From Gammaproteobacteria bacterium (GTDB lineage: Bacteria; Pseudomonadota; Gammaproteobacteria; Nevskiales; Nevskiaceae), in contig JAPLSB010000004.1 in assembly GCA_026398875.1 (NCBI GenBank), forward strand, positions 1-64,000: a stretch of 64,000 bases of DNA, read 5' to 3'. Under the pieces are notes generated by a model. That model made no database searches, was not told where the DNA came from, and saw only the letters and a program-made list of their open reading frames with translations. Below, in pieces: positions 32,600-42,345 of the stretch; the stretch's first letter is position 1, and every line of letters starts with the position of its first letter. The position numbers and the translations under genes are program-made.

Positions 32600-33028
32600 G
32601 TGCGCTACCTGCTGGATGTCAACGTTCTGATCGCGCTCGTCGATCCGGCACACGTCCATCACGATGCCGTACACGACTGGTTCGCGCGCGTCGGGGCGGC
32701 GGCATTCGCAACCTGCCCGATCACCGAGAACGGCCTGCTGCGGATCGTCGGCCACCCGAAATATCCGAACTCGCCCGGCCCGCCGGGCGTGATCGCTGCC
32801 GCACTCGCGGCGGTTCGCCAGCTGCCGGGCCATGCGTTCTGGCCGGACAGCATCAGCCTCGCCGACCGGTCGCTTGCCGATTCGTCACTGCTGGCCAGCC
32901 ACGGCCAGGTGACCGATAGCTATCTGCTGGCGCTGGCCCGTGCAAATGGCGGACAACTGGCAACGATGGACCGGAAGCTCGCGACCGAAGCGGTGGTCGA
33001 GGGGCGGGCGGCGCTCGCGTTGATCTAG
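32600..33028 (+). CDS. vapC: VapC-type PIN-domain ribonuclease toxin
   Basis: The 142-residue protein begins with GTG and reads VRYLLDVNVLIALVDPAHVH, giving the first acidic PIN residue Asp6. Further acidic residues lie in CPITENGLLR, VTDSYLLALA and LATMDRKLA, completing the four-acid metal site. The family cleaves tRNA or rRNA when released from VapB. It follows the antitoxin by four bases. Confidence 0.9.
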   Translation: MRYLLDVNVLIALVDPAHVHHDAVHDWFARVGAAAFATCPITENGLLRIVGHPKYPNSPGPPGVIAAALAAVRQLPGHAFWPDSISLADRSLADSSLLASHGQVTDSYLLALARANGGQLATMDRKLATEAVVEGRAALALI

Positions 33029-33104
33029 CGCTGCACCCGGCGGTGCCCGCTCGGCACCCGCTCGCGGGCAGCGATTGTTCCCATCCCCATCCAGCGGCCG
33101 TCAC

Positions 33105-34142
33105 TCAGCCGTTCTTGACTCGACTTACCAGCGCCGCCGCATAGGCCGCCGTGCTGGCCGAACCGCCGAGATCGCCGGTACGGATGTTGTCGACATTCAG
33201 CGTGTCGTTGATCGCCTTGCGCAGCCGGGCTGCCTTGTCGGTCAGGTGCACATGATCGAGCATCATTGCGGCGGCCAGCAGTAGCGCGGTCGGGTTGGCC
33301 TTCTGCTGGCCGGCGATGTCCGGTGCCGAGCCATGCACCGCTTCGAAGATCGCCGCGTCGGCGCCGATGTTGGCGCCCGGCGCCATGCCCAGACCACCGA
33401 TCAGGCCGGCGACCAGGTCGCTCAGGATGTCGCCGAACAGGTTGGTGGTCACCAGCACGTCGAACTGCCAGGGATCGAGCACCAGCTTCATCGCGCAGGC
33501 GTCGACGATGATCTCGCTCATCTGCACTTTGCCGTGGTAGCCCTTCTCGATGTACAGGTCGCGGGCGGTCTCCAGGAAGATGCCGGTCAGCGCCTTCATG
33601 ATGTTGGCCTTGTGCACCACGGTGACCTTCTTGCGGCCGGTGGCGATGGCGTACTCGAACGCGTATTCGAGGATGCGCCGGCAACCCTGACGGGTATTGA
33701 TGCCGGTGGACATGCCGACCGCATGCGGATCGCCGCCGATCGGGATGAAGTGCTCGTAGCCCATGTACAGGCCTTCGATGTTCTCGCGCACCACCACCAG
33801 ATTGATCTTTTCGTAGCGCTTGCCGGGAATCAGCGTCAGCGCCGGCCGCAGGTTGGCGTACAGCTGGAATTCCTCGCGCAGCCGCACGTTCGACGAGCGA
33901 TAGCCGCCTCCGCTCGGGGTTTCCAGCGGGCCTTTCAGCGCCAGCCGCGTGCGGCGGATCGAATCGAGTGTCGCCTTCGGCAGCGGATCGCCTTCGGCGG
34001 TGACGCCGGCCAGGCCGGCAACACAGGTCTCCCATTCGAACGGCGCTTCCAGTGCGTCGAGCACCGCCAGCGTGGCATCGACGATTTCCGGACCGATGCC
34101 GTCTCCGGGAATCAGCGTGGCGGGGATACGGGCAAGGGTCAT
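33105..34142 (-). CDS. NAD-dependent isocitrate/isopropylmalate-type dehydrogenase
   Basis: The 345-residue protein belongs to the beta-decarboxylating dehydrogenase family. It has PATLIPGDGIGPEI at the N-terminus, the substrate loop LKGPLETPSGGGYRSSNVRLR, VVRENIEGLYMGYEH, and the family signature NLFGDILSDLVAGLIGGLGM. The Ser in PSGGGYRSSN and the length fit NAD-isocitrate dehydrogenase better than isopropylmalate dehydrogenase. It stands alone on the minus strand downstream of dapF/DUF484. Confidence 0.88.
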   Translation of the reverse strand: MTLARIPATLIPGDGIGPEIVDATLAVLDALEAPFEWETCVAGLAGVTAEGDPLPKATLDSIRRTRLALKGPLETPSGGGYRSSNVRLREEFQLYANLRPALTLIPGKRYEKINLVVVRENIEGLYMGYEHFIPIGGDPHAVGMSTGINTRQGCRRILEYAFEYAIATGRKKVTVVHKANIMKALTGIFLETARDLYIEKGYHGKVQMSEIIVDACAMKLVLDPWQFDVLVTTNLFGDILSDLVAGLIGGLGMAPGANIGADAAIFEAVHGSAPDIAGQQKANPTALLLAAAMMLDHVHLTDKAARLRKAINDTLNVDNIRTGDLGGSASTAAYAAALVSRVKNG

Positions 34143-34222
34143 GGTCGGCAGGCTCTTCGAGGCGGAACGGGGTTACCGCAATTGCTCAGCAAGCTTTGCG
34201 CCGGAACGCGGTACCGCCGTGC

Positions 34223-34948
34223 TCAGCCGAGCCTGGTGCGGATCGCCGCCGATACCAGTTCGGCCGTCATTTCCAGAAACAGCTTGCCCTGACGCGGCTG
34301 GAAGCGTTCGCCATCGGCCGAACCGAGCGCGATGAAGCCCAGATGCTTGTCGCGCTCCAGCGGCACGACGGCGGCCGAAGCGATGGTGACGTCGCATTTC
34401 GGGAACAGCAGCCGTGCCTTGTCCGGGTCGATCGGCCCGCATTCGATCAGCCGCGTGCGCAGGAAGTTGTCCCAGGCCTTGGCGATCGCGCTGGCCGGGT
34501 CGACCGGCACGATGCCGTCGATGTCATGGCGCTTGAACAGCGGCGGGTGCAGGCCGATGAAGACGTCGTCCAGCCCGAAGTCGTCGCGCATCGCGCTGCG
34601 CAGTGCCGCGGCGATCGCGGCCAGCGACGGCGCACGGATCAGCGCCAGCGACAGCTTCAGCATCTTGTCGGCGCGGGTCTCGTTGGCGCGGGCGCTGTCG
34701 ATCAGCTTTTCCAGCCGCGCTTCGAGGCGCTGGTTCTTGCCGCGGAGCAATTCGACCTGGCGCTCGATCAGCGATACCGCCGAGCCCGCTGCATGCGCGA
34801 CTTCGAGATGTTCCAGCAGCGCCGGATGCCGGGTCAGCAGCAGCGGATCGGCTTTCAGATAGGCCAACACCTGTGCTTCGCCGAAGGCAAGCGCAGGCGT
34901 CTCGTCGGCCACGACCGCCGCGTCGGTATCGGACGTCAGTTCAGCCAC
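34223..34948 (-). CDS. DUF484 family protein
   Basis: The 241-residue protein has the DUF484 pattern. An N-terminal helical part includes EAQVLAYLKADPLLLTRHPALLEHLEV. A coiled coil (LIERQVELLRGKNQRLEARL) follows, then a GAF-like C-terminal domain with FIALGSADGERFQPRQGKLF. The genes of this family commonly lie between dapF and xerC in gammaproteobacteria. Here the dapF side is conserved (13-base overlap) but xerC is absent. Confidence 0.9.
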   Translation of the reverse strand: MAELTSDTDAAVVADETPALAFGEAQVLAYLKADPLLLTRHPALLEHLEVAHAAGSAVSLIERQVELLRGKNQRLEARLEKLIDSARANETRADKMLKLSLALIRAPSLAAIAAALRSAMRDDFGLDDVFIGLHPPLFKRHDIDGIVPVDPASAIAKAWDNFLRTRLIECGPIDPDKARLLFPKCDVTIASAAVVPLERDKHLGFIALGSADGERFQPRQGKLFLEMTAELVSAAIRTRLG

Positions 34949-35778
34949 TCGAATCTCCCTTCAAAAACGGTAGTCGCCGGCCCGGTCATCAGCACCGGCC
35001 GGTCTTCGGAACCTTCCCATTCCAGCGTCAGCACGCCGCCGCGCAGCGCCAGCTCGGCACGCGCATCGAGCAGGCCCCAGAGACGCGCCACGGCGAACGC
35101 TGCGCAGGCGCCACTGCCGCAGGCCAGCGTTTCGCCGGAGCCGCGCTCGTGGACGCGCAGCCGGGCGTGGCTGCGATCGATGATCTGCAGGAAGCCGACA
35201 TTGACCGACTCCGGCCACAGCGGGTGCTGCTGAAGCAGCGGGCCGATGCCGGCCACGTCGGCGCTATCGACGTCGTCGACCAGGATCACCGCATGCGGAT
35301 TGCCCATGCCGGCGGCACCGAAGCGGACCGTGCGGCCATCGGCGAGCACGGCGTCGTAATGCATGGCGCGAGCGTCGGCGGCCAGCGGAATCGCCGCCGG
35401 TGCGAAGCGCGGCGCGCCCATGTCGACCGTCACCTGGCCGTCTTCGGTCTGGCGCAGCTCCAGCGCGGCGGTGCGGGTGCGCACGCGCAGGCTCGGCTTG
35501 TCGCTCAGGCCGTGCTCGGCAATGTAGCGGGCCAGGCAGCGCGCGCCATTGCCGCACTGGCCGACCTGCGCGCCATCGGCGTTGTAGATCCGGTAACCGA
35601 AATCGACGTCCGGCGACGGCGCCGGATCGACCACCAGCACCTGATCGCAGCCGACACCGAAACGGCGATCGGTCAGGCGGGCAAGCAGCGCGGCATCGGG
35701 CTCGAACGGGGTGCGGGTGGCATCGACGACGACGAAATCATTGCCGAGGCCGTGCATCTTGGTGAAGGCGAAATCCAT
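34936..35778 (-). CDS. dapF: Diaminopimelate epimerase
   Basis: The 280-residue enzyme interconverts LL- and meso-diaminopimelate for lysine and peptidoglycan. It has the N-terminal FTKMHGLGNDFVVVD signature and the two catalytic Cys in GQCGNGARC (Cys75) and ACGSGACAA. The start is ATG 35776-35778; a frame adding 12 residues upstream is unnecessary. It overlaps the DUF484 gene by 13 bases. Confidence 0.95.
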   Translation of the reverse strand: MDFAFTKMHGLGNDFVVVDATRTPFEPDAALLARLTDRRFGVGCDQVLVVDPAPSPDVDFGYRIYNADGAQVGQCGNGARCLARYIAEHGLSDKPSLRVRTRTAALELRQTEDGQVTVDMGAPRFAPAAIPLAADARAMHYDAVLADGRTVRFGAAGMGNPHAVILVDDVDSADVAGIGPLLQQHPLWPESVNVGFLQIIDRSHARLRVHERGSGETLACGSGACAAFAVARLWGLLDARAELALRGGVLTLEWEGSEDRPVLMTGPATTVFEGRFEWLN

Positions 35779-35901
35779 GCTCACAGGGTAGCGGCTCGGC
35801 AGCGGCAATGTCATCGCAAGCCCTGATTTCGCGGGACTTTTCCGCTGCCGACTCGGCTACGCTGCGCAGCCGCTCGCCCACGTTCCCGGAGGCCCCTACC
35901 G

Positions 35902-36309
35902 ATGACCACGCTTCCCGCCGATGCCGTGCTGCACCGGGGCGGCTGCCACTGCGGCGCCGTGCGCTTTTCGGTGCGTGCAGCGGCCCGCATCCGCGCGCAA
36001 AGCTGCAACTGCTCGATCTGCGCGCGCACCGGCTTCCTGCACCTGATCGTGCCGGCCGACGCGTTCCAGCTGGAATCCGGCCAGGACCAGCTGACCGAGT
36101 ACAGGTTCAACACCGGTGTCGCCAAGCACCTGTTCTGCCGCCGCTGCGGGGTGAAGTCGTTCTACCGGCCGCGCTCGAACCCGGACGGCTGGTCGATCAA
36201 CGTGCACTGCCTCGATCCCGGCACCGTCGAAGCGCTCGAGATCGAGCCGTTCGACGGCCAGAACTGGGAAGCGAACGCGGCGCGGCTCGCCCACCTGTCG
36301 GCGAGCTGA
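35902..36309 (+). CDS. GFA/CENP-V family protein
   Basis: The 135-residue protein is a Mss4-like zinc protein of the GFA family. It has a first zinc site GGCHCGAVRF, a central SCNCSICARTG and a third pair CRRCGVKSFY. Members include a glutathione-dependent formaldehyde-activating enzyme and many of unknown role. GGAGGC precedes the ATG. It is monocistronic. Confidence 0.9.
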   Translation: MTTLPADAVLHRGGCHCGAVRFSVRAAARIRAQSCNCSICARTGFLHLIVPADAFQLESGQDQLTEYRFNTGVAKHLFCRRCGVKSFYRPRSNPDGWSINVHCLDPGTVEALEIEPFDGQNWEANAARLAHLSAS

Positions 36310-36337
36310 GCGGCGCTGCGCGCCGCCGCGCCTGCGA

Positions 36338-36811
36338 TCAATCGACGCAGTAACGCGGATCGACGTGCTCGCCGAGTGCCGCCAGCGCCGTGAATGCCTG
36401 CTGCACGTCGTGCTGGGCCGCGTCGTAGAAGTCCACCATCAGGTCGATCCGGTCGGCGCGAAAGCCCCAGTGGCCGGTCGCCTCGAACGACAGCAGCGAC
36501 TGCGCGTCGATCCGGTAGCCGCTGTGGATCCGGCAGGTCACGTAGCCGGCCGGATAGACGCGAATGCCGATTGGCGTCCAGTGGCGCGCCAGGCAACGAT
36601 GATCGAAGCCGCGCACCGAGCGGGCGAAGCCGGCGATCACCGCCTCGCGGCCGCGCAGCACGCAGTCGAACGGCCCGCCATTGACGCGGTAGACCACGTC
36701 ATCAGTCAGGAAATCGCCCAGCGCGGACCAGTCGTCACGAGCCACCGCGTCATCGAAGGCCTGGATCCAGGCCTGCCAGCGGCTGTGTACGGTTGCGGGG
36801 AATTGGTTCAT
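36338..36811 (-). CDS. NTF2-like/SnoaL-type protein
   Basis: The 157-residue product has the NTF2-like helix-then-sheet pattern: RWQAWIQAFDDAVARDDWSA, FLTDDVVYRVNGGPFDCVLRG and a central Arg/His-rich strand. It is divergent from an XRE regulator. The ligand is unknown, and it is unlike the NTF2-type protein at 17005. Confidence 0.75.
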   Translation of the reverse strand: MNQFPATVHSRWQAWIQAFDDAVARDDWSALGDFLTDDVVYRVNGGPFDCVLRGREAVIAGFARSVRGFDHRCLARHWTPIGIRVYPAGYVTCRIHSGYRIDAQSLLSFEATGHWGFRADRIDLMVDFYDAAQHDVQQAFTALAALGEHVDPRYCVD

Positions 36812-36920
36812 CGGCCTGCGGCTCCTCGGGAAGTGAGCCGGCAGCCTCGGCTGCCATCCGGTCGCGTTCAATTCCGTTGCGGGAATGGCGTGCCGGTCGT
36901 CGACCGGTGACGATGACGGC

Positions 36921-37703
36921 ATGACCGATGCACTGTCCGATCAACTGCGCCGCCACCGCCGCGACAGCGGCCGTTCGCAGCTCGACCTCGCAACCGCCGC
37001 CGGCACCACGCAGCGCCATCTGAGCTTTCTGGAATCCGGCCGCGCGCGACCGGGCGCCGATCTGCTGACCAGGCTGGCCGCTGCGCTGGCGCTGTCGATG
37101 GCCGACCGCAATGCGCTGTTCGAAGCCGCCGGCCTGCTGCCGCCGGTGCACGACGGGCCGTTGCGGGAAGCGGCGTATGCCCCGCTGCGACAGGCGGCGT
37201 GGCGGCTGATCGAGCAGCAGCGACCCTACCCGGCGATGCTGCTCGACGCCCGCTATGACCTGCTGGCGGTCAATCCATCGCTCGAACGGCTGCTGGGGAT
37301 GCTCGACCTGCCGTCGGCACTGTGGCCGGGCACGTCGGGGCAGCCGGCCAACCTGCTGCGGCTGTCGTTCCACGCCGACGGCCTGGTCCGCTACATGGAT
37401 GCGCCGGAAACCTGGGTGCCGGCGCACTGGCGGCGCATCCGCCGCGATGCGCGCAGCCCCGACCTGCTGCGCGAGATCGAAGCCTGGCCGCATCTGCAGG
37501 CCTGGCTGCGCGAGCCGCCGCAGCCGAGCACCGAGCCGGCACTGCTGGAGCGCTACCAGCTCGACGGTCTGCCGATCCGGCTGCTCAGCATGATGACCAC
37601 GCCCGGGGTGCCGACCGACATCAGCGCCGCCTCGCTGCGCATCAACCTGATGTTTCCTGCCGACACCGCGACCGACGACTGGCTGCGCCAGCTGGATCGC
37701 TGA
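36921..37703 (+). CDS. XRE-family regulator with MmyB-like ligand domain
   Basis: The 260-residue protein has an N-terminal helix-turn-helix (LRRHRRDSGRSQLDLATAAG, then TTQRHLSFLESGRARPGADL). A PAS-like MmyB ligand-binding domain starts around residue 95 (YPAMLLDARYDLLAVNPSLE, LLRLSFHADGLVRYM). Members of this class often control short-chain dehydrogenase or fatty-acid genes. The ATG at 36921 is preferred over an upstream frame. It is divergent from the NTF2-like gene. Confidence 0.88.
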   Translation: MTDALSDQLRRHRRDSGRSQLDLATAAGTTQRHLSFLESGRARPGADLLTRLAAALALSMADRNALFEAAGLLPPVHDGPLREAAYAPLRQAAWRLIEQQRPYPAMLLDARYDLLAVNPSLERLLGMLDLPSALWPGTSGQPANLLRLSFHADGLVRYMDAPETWVPAHWRRIRRDARSPDLLREIEAWPHLQAWLREPPQPSTEPALLERYQLDGLPIRLLSMMTTPGVPTDISAASLRINLMFPADTATDDWLRQLDR

Positions 37704-37709
37704 CCCGGC

Positions 37710-38234
37710 TCAACCGCGCGGCCGCACCGTCAGTTCGATCGTCACTGCGCCGGCCTTCTCGAAGCGCAGCTCCAGCGGCAGCGTCTGGCCGGCCATCAGC
37801 GGTTCGCGGATGCCGATCAGCATCAGGTGCAGGCCGCCCGGCGCCAGCCGGACCTCGCCACCCGCCGGAATCGGCAGGCCGTCGGTCAGCGCGCGCATGG
37901 TCATCTGGCCATCGGCCATCGACATCTCGTGGATCTCGACACTGGCCAGCGCCGGGCTGCTGGCCGCCAGCAGGCGGTCATCGTCGGCGCCGCTATTGCG
38001 GATGGTCATGAAGCCGGGGCCGGTACCGCCGGCGATCGGCGTTTCGCGCGAGCTGGCATCGCTGATCACCAGCGCGCCAATCCGGGTCTCGGTGGCCGTG
38101 TCGGCGCCGGGCGCGGCCGTCGCGCTGGCGTCTGCCGACGCCGGTGCTGCAGCGGGCGGCGCGGAGGACGGCTTGCAGGCCGCCAGCAGCACGGTGCTGG
38201 CAATGATCATCGGCAGGAGGGAACGCAGGTTCAT
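37710..38234 (-). CDS. PCuAC copper chaperone, lipoprotein form
   Basis: The 174-residue precursor has a lipoprotein signal ending in the lipobox LLAAC (Cys20) and an Ala/Ser-rich spacer. The PCuAC domain carries the copper ligands: a VEIHEMSM motif, a Met-rich MADGQMTM, and the distal GLHLMLIG that gives the H-x10-M-x21-H-x-M pattern. PCuAC proteins deliver Cu(I) in the periplasm, for example to cytochrome oxidase. It lies 52 bases downstream of the CobW gene on the same strand, so the two are likely co-transcribed. Confidence 0.92.
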   Translation of the reverse strand: MNLRSLLPMIIASTVLLAACKPSSAPPAAAPASADASATAAPGADTATETRIGALVISDASSRETPIAGGTGPGFMTIRNSGADDDRLLAASSPALASVEIHEMSMADGQMTMRALTDGLPIPAGGEVRLAPGGLHLMLIGIREPLMAGQTLPLELRFEKAGAVTIELTVRPRG

Positions 38235-38286
38235 GGCAGGTCCTGAAGTGGAGAGAGGGAACAGGTATGGCGGACGGTGGTCGCGC

Positions 38287-39363
<1,077 letters not shown>

Positions 39364-39476
39364 CGCGGACTCCGGAAATGGCAGGACAGACAAGGGCGGG
39401 CAGCCCGCGATTATCGCCGCAGCCGCGCCACACGATGCATCATCGGCGACCTTGCCGCGCGCCACCGGAGCCTTCG

Positions 39477-39950
39477 ATGAACCGACGCCAGTTCACCCGC
39501 ACGGTGGCCAGCCTCACGGCCATTGGCGCCGGGCTCGGCAATGATTGTCTGGCCGATGCCGAACCGGTCGATGCCCCGTTCGTCGATCCGGCGCTGGCGC
39601 AGCAGACGCCGGCCAGCACGGATCAGCGCCATCTGGCGCTGGCAATCGCTTTCGAGCATTGCGCCGCTGCCGCACAGACCTGTGTCCGCCATTGCCGACA
39701 GTCGCTCGCCGGCGGCGATGCCCGGCTTGCCGACTGCCTGCGCGCCGCGCAGGACTGCGAAGCGATCGCCACCGCCGTGGCGCGACTGGCCCGCAACGGC
39801 TCGACCTGGGCCGCGGTGGTCGCCAAGCAGTCGATCGCGATGCTCGACGCCTGCGTCGAAGCCTGCCGCCCGCTCCGCGACCAGCACCCCGCCTGCAAGG
39901 CCTGCTTCGAGGCCTGCGGCAAGGCGATCGCTGCAACGCGGGCGGCCTGA
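39477..39950 (+). CDS. Csp-like Cys-rich copper-storage protein, copy A
   Basis: The 157-residue protein starts with a twin-arginine signal (MNRRQFTRTVASL) and then a Cys-rich four-helix region. Ten Cys are spaced along the helix faces (FEHC, QTC, RHC, ADC, QDC, DAC, EAC, PAC, KAC, EAC). Csp1-type proteins of methanotrophs store many Cu(I) ions through such helix-lining Cys and are exported folded by Tat. It is divergent from the CobW gene. A second copy lies at 41108. The family assignment rests on architecture. Confidence 0.75.
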   Translation: MNRRQFTRTVASLTAIGAGLGNDCLADAEPVDAPFVDPALAQQTPASTDQRHLALAIAFEHCAAAAQTCVRHCRQSLAGGDARLADCLRAAQDCEAIATAVARLARNGSTWAAVVAKQSIAMLDACVEACRPLRDQHPACKACFEACGKAIAATRAA

Positions 39951-39959
39951 AGCACTCGC

Positions 39960-40274
39960 TCAGGCATGCTGCGGCGGCGCTTGCACATCGCCGCGCGCGC
40001 GGCGGTCGCTGTCGCGCCAGCGCCGATTCCGCAGTGGCCGATGCTGGGATTCGAGCGTCGGGTCGTCGGCTGCCGGCGGGAAGCCGAGCGAAGCAAACAG
40101 CGCGCGCAGCTCGTTTTCTCGACCGGTCCGGCCGATCACACGCACGATCCGCAGGTTCAGGTCGTGGTAACGGATCGACATCGCGGTGCGCATGTCCAGC
40201 TCGCCGCGCAGGCGGCGCAGCGCCGCTTCATCGACCAGCGCTGGCAACTGGAATTCGTAAAGGGTGCGGCTCAT
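39960..40274 (-). CDS. Hypothetical protein coupled to a small membrane protein
   Basis: The 104-residue protein has an N-terminal folded-looking part (LYEFQLPALVDEAALRRLRG, then LNLRIVRVIGRTGRENELRA). A very basic, probably disordered tail (RPLRNRRWRDSDRRARGD) follows. No family is recognised. Its ATG overlaps the stop of the 46-residue gene upstream (ATGA), so translation is coupled. It lies at the end of a short minus-strand run headed by a DUF2946-like gene in the metal island. Confidence 0.6.
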   Translation of the reverse strand: MSRTLYEFQLPALVDEAALRRLRGELDMRTAMSIRYHDLNLRIVRVIGRTGRENELRALFASLGFPPAADDPTLESQHRPLRNRRWRDSDRRARGDVQAPPQHA

Positions 40275-40411
40275 GGCTGCCCATCCGCGATGGTCGACAG
40301 CGCCGCGATCATCACTGCGGCCATCAGCAGGTTGATCCAGCCGGCAATCCACAGCAGGCGGTCGCCGACGCTGCGCAGGTCGGCCGGCCAAAGAAAGGTT
40401 TTCATCGTCAT
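40271..40411 (-). CDS. 46-residue single-span membrane protein
   Basis: This short frame reads MTMKTFLWPADLRSVGDRLL, then a hydrophobic helix (WIAGWINLLMAAVMIAALST) and a short tail. GGAG precedes the start. Two Met codons (40411 and 40405) are possible. The TGA overlaps the next ATG by the ATGA arrangement, the strongest sign that it is real. Its function is unknown. Confidence 0.6.
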   Translation of the reverse strand: MTMKTFLWPADLRSVGDRLLWIAGWINLLMAAVMIAALSTIADGQP

Positions 40412-40445
40412 CGGTCTCCGGCGGCCGACGACGATGCGTCGGCCG

Positions 40446-40913
40446 CTACAAGTCGGGGATAACGACGGCCGTCAGGCCGTCGCCGGTCACGCGGGCGATG
40501 GCCACGGCAGGTGGGCCGGTGGACGGTGGCAGCAGCGGGCTGCCGGGCAGCGCCGCCTGCGGCGGATGGCCGGCGACGAATGGCTGCCGGCCCGACGCGC
40601 GGGCGACAAGGTCGGCCGCGAACGCCGGCAGCGCTGCCGGGCTGGCGCAGACGCAGTCATCGCAGGCCGGTGTCGCCGTCGACGGGGCTTCCGACTGGCT
40701 GCGGGCCATCAGCACCCGGACTTCGGCCGGCAGCAGGTTGCGCAGCTGCAGGCGCTCGCCACGAAGCTTGTCGCCGCAGAAGGCGGTATCGACAAACCGC
40801 GTCGTCTCGGACGCCATCGCCTGCGCATGCAGCAGCGGCGCACATAGCTGCATCCACACTGCCAGCATCAGCAGTGCTTGCATCCACGGGCGCAGGCGGT
40901 AGCGGTGATTCAC
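40446..40913 (-). CDS. DUF2946/CruR-like exported protein (putative copper-responsive leader)
   Basis: The 155-residue product has an N-terminal hydrophobic signal segment (WMQALLMLAVWMQLCAPLLH). A middle Cys motif follows (PACDDCVCAS, with C-x2-C and C-x-C). The C-terminus contains LPPSTGPP, close in place to the RAPP arrest motif of CruR proteins. The start is GTG 40911-40913. It heads the minus-strand mini-operon with the two small genes downstream. The link to the copper-sensing leader family is by architecture only. Confidence 0.55.
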   Translation of the reverse strand: MNHRYRLRPWMQALLMLAVWMQLCAPLLHAQAMASETTRFVDTAFCGDKLRGERLQLRNLLPAEVRVLMARSQSEAPSTATPACDDCVCASPAALPAFAADLVARASGRQPFVAGHPPQAALPGSPLLPPSTGPPAVAIARVTGDGLTAVVIPDL

Positions 40914-41107
40914 GCGATCAGTTGCTGGAAACCGAGCCGAGGCCGGAGGTGGAAACGGAATGAGGATTCCGGACCGGCGGCGGTCAACGGTATTGGCTGC
41001 CACAGGCCAGAGTGCGGAAAATGCCACCACGCGTCGGCAATTCTTTCTGCTGACGATATGCCGGCATCACCCATTCGCCGGACGAACCCATGACCTGGAG
41101 CAACCTG

Positions 41108-41605
41108 ATGAACCGACGTGAATTTGCCCGCAGCGCCCTTGGCCTTGCCTCGCTCGGCAGCCTGGTGGCGCTGGCCGACGATCCGCGCAATGTCGCGAAG
41201 GCCGAAAAAGCCAAAGCCGCCGCCGTCGATCACTCGGCGCATGCCGGCATGGACCACAGCTCCCACCATGCCGCATCCGGCCGCTACGCCGCGCTGGCCG
41301 CCACGTTCAGCGACTGCGCCGCTGCCGCCGAAGACTGCATCGCCCACTGCCAGACCGTGCTCGCCAGTGGCGACAAGAGCCTGGCCGAGTGCCTGAAGAC
41401 GGCACTGGCCTGCGACACCACCTGCGTCGCCGTGGCCCGGCTGGCGCGCCTCGATTCCGAGTTCACGGCCAGCTTCGCCAAGGCCTCGATCGCCGCGATG
41501 GAAGCCTGCGCCACTGCCTGCAAGCCGCACGTCGAGCATCACGCGATCTGCAAGGCCTGCTTTGATGCCTGCGGCAAGACCATCAGCGCCGCCAAGGCGA
41601 TCTGA
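41108..41605 (+). CDS. Csp-like Cys-rich copper-storage protein, copy B
   Basis: The 165-residue protein has a twin-arginine signal (MNRREFARSALGL), a His/Met-rich linker (DHSAHAGMDHSSHH) and a four-helix Cys-lined core. The core has eleven Cys (SDC, EDC, AHC, AEC, LAC, TTC, EAC, TAC, AIC, KAC, DAC). It is clearly homologous to copy A at 39477 and, like it, probably stores Cu(I) outside the cytoplasm. The start at ATG 41108 puts the RR motif at residues 3-4. An ATG six codons earlier is possible. Confidence 0.78.
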   Translation: MNRREFARSALGLASLGSLVALADDPRNVAKAEKAKAAAVDHSAHAGMDHSSHHAASGRYAALAATFSDCAAAAEDCIAHCQTVLASGDKSLAECLKTALACDTTCVAVARLARLDSEFTASFAKASIAAMEACATACKPHVEHHAICKACFDACGKTISAAKAI

Positions 41606-41688
41606 GTTCGCACCGCTCGCCGCATCGGCAGGGCCGGAATCCGCCGCTGCGGCGAAGCCGAGGTTCCGGTCCGGGCGGCGCTCAAGCA

Positions 41689-42315
41689 TCAGCGGCCGGA
41701 CAGGTCGAACAGCAGCGAAGCGGTCACCGGCACGGCTGCCGAGATCGCCTGCAGCTTGGCGACGTTGCGCAGCGCCTCCACACCTTCGCCAAGACCGAAG
41801 GTCGCCGCGTTGACGATCAACGGCGCTTCGGTGCTGACCCGCCACTGCTGCGCGCTGACATGGGTGATCCGGAATTCGCCGGGCAGCTCGCCGCTGAGGC
41901 CGTGCAGGCTCAGCGTGACCGGCGTGGCGACACTGAGGCTGGCCCCGACCGGCAGGGCGCGCACCGCCGCCGCATCCACCTGCGCGCTGACCTTCGCGGT
42001 GGGATGCGCAGCGGTATCGAACAGCGTCGTCCGCATCCGTTCGTTGCGGATCGGCACGCCGGTTTCGACGGCATCCAGCGCGATCTCCAGCGCCAGCCGG
42101 CCGCTGGCGTCGACCGTGCCACCCAGCGCCGGGAAGCGGTGCACTTCGCCGACGGCGTCGTTCTTGATGGACACGAAGGCCAGCCGCGAATCGGTGGCGG
42201 CCAGCGTCCAACCACCGGCAGCCGCTTTCGGCGTTGCGTCGGCGGCATGGCCGATCACGGCAGCGCTGGCGAAGCCGGCGGCGAGCAGCAGGCGGGAATG
42301 GCGGGATCGAGTCAT
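41689..42315 (-). CDS. YceI-like periplasmic lipocalin-fold protein
   Basis: The 208-residue precursor has a signal peptide (LLLAAGFASAAVIGHA) and a YceI-type beta barrel that binds isoprenoid-like lipids: WTLAATDSRLAFVSIKNDAV, VHRFPALGGTVD, and NERMRTTLFDTAAHPTAKV. It is the last gene of the long leftward run, 30 bases after the DJ-1-like gene. Confidence 0.85.
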   Translation of the reverse strand: MTRSRHSRLLLAAGFASAAVIGHAADATPKAAAGGWTLAATDSRLAFVSIKNDAVGEVHRFPALGGTVDASGRLALEIALDAVETGVPIRNERMRTTLFDTAAHPTAKVSAQVDAAAVRALPVGASLSVATPVTLSLHGLSGELPGEFRITHVSAQQWRVSTEAPLIVNAATFGLGEGVEALRNVAKLQAISAAVPVTASLLFDLSGR

Positions 42316-42345
42316 CGAGTGCTCCTGATTTCGGGGTTGTCCGGC

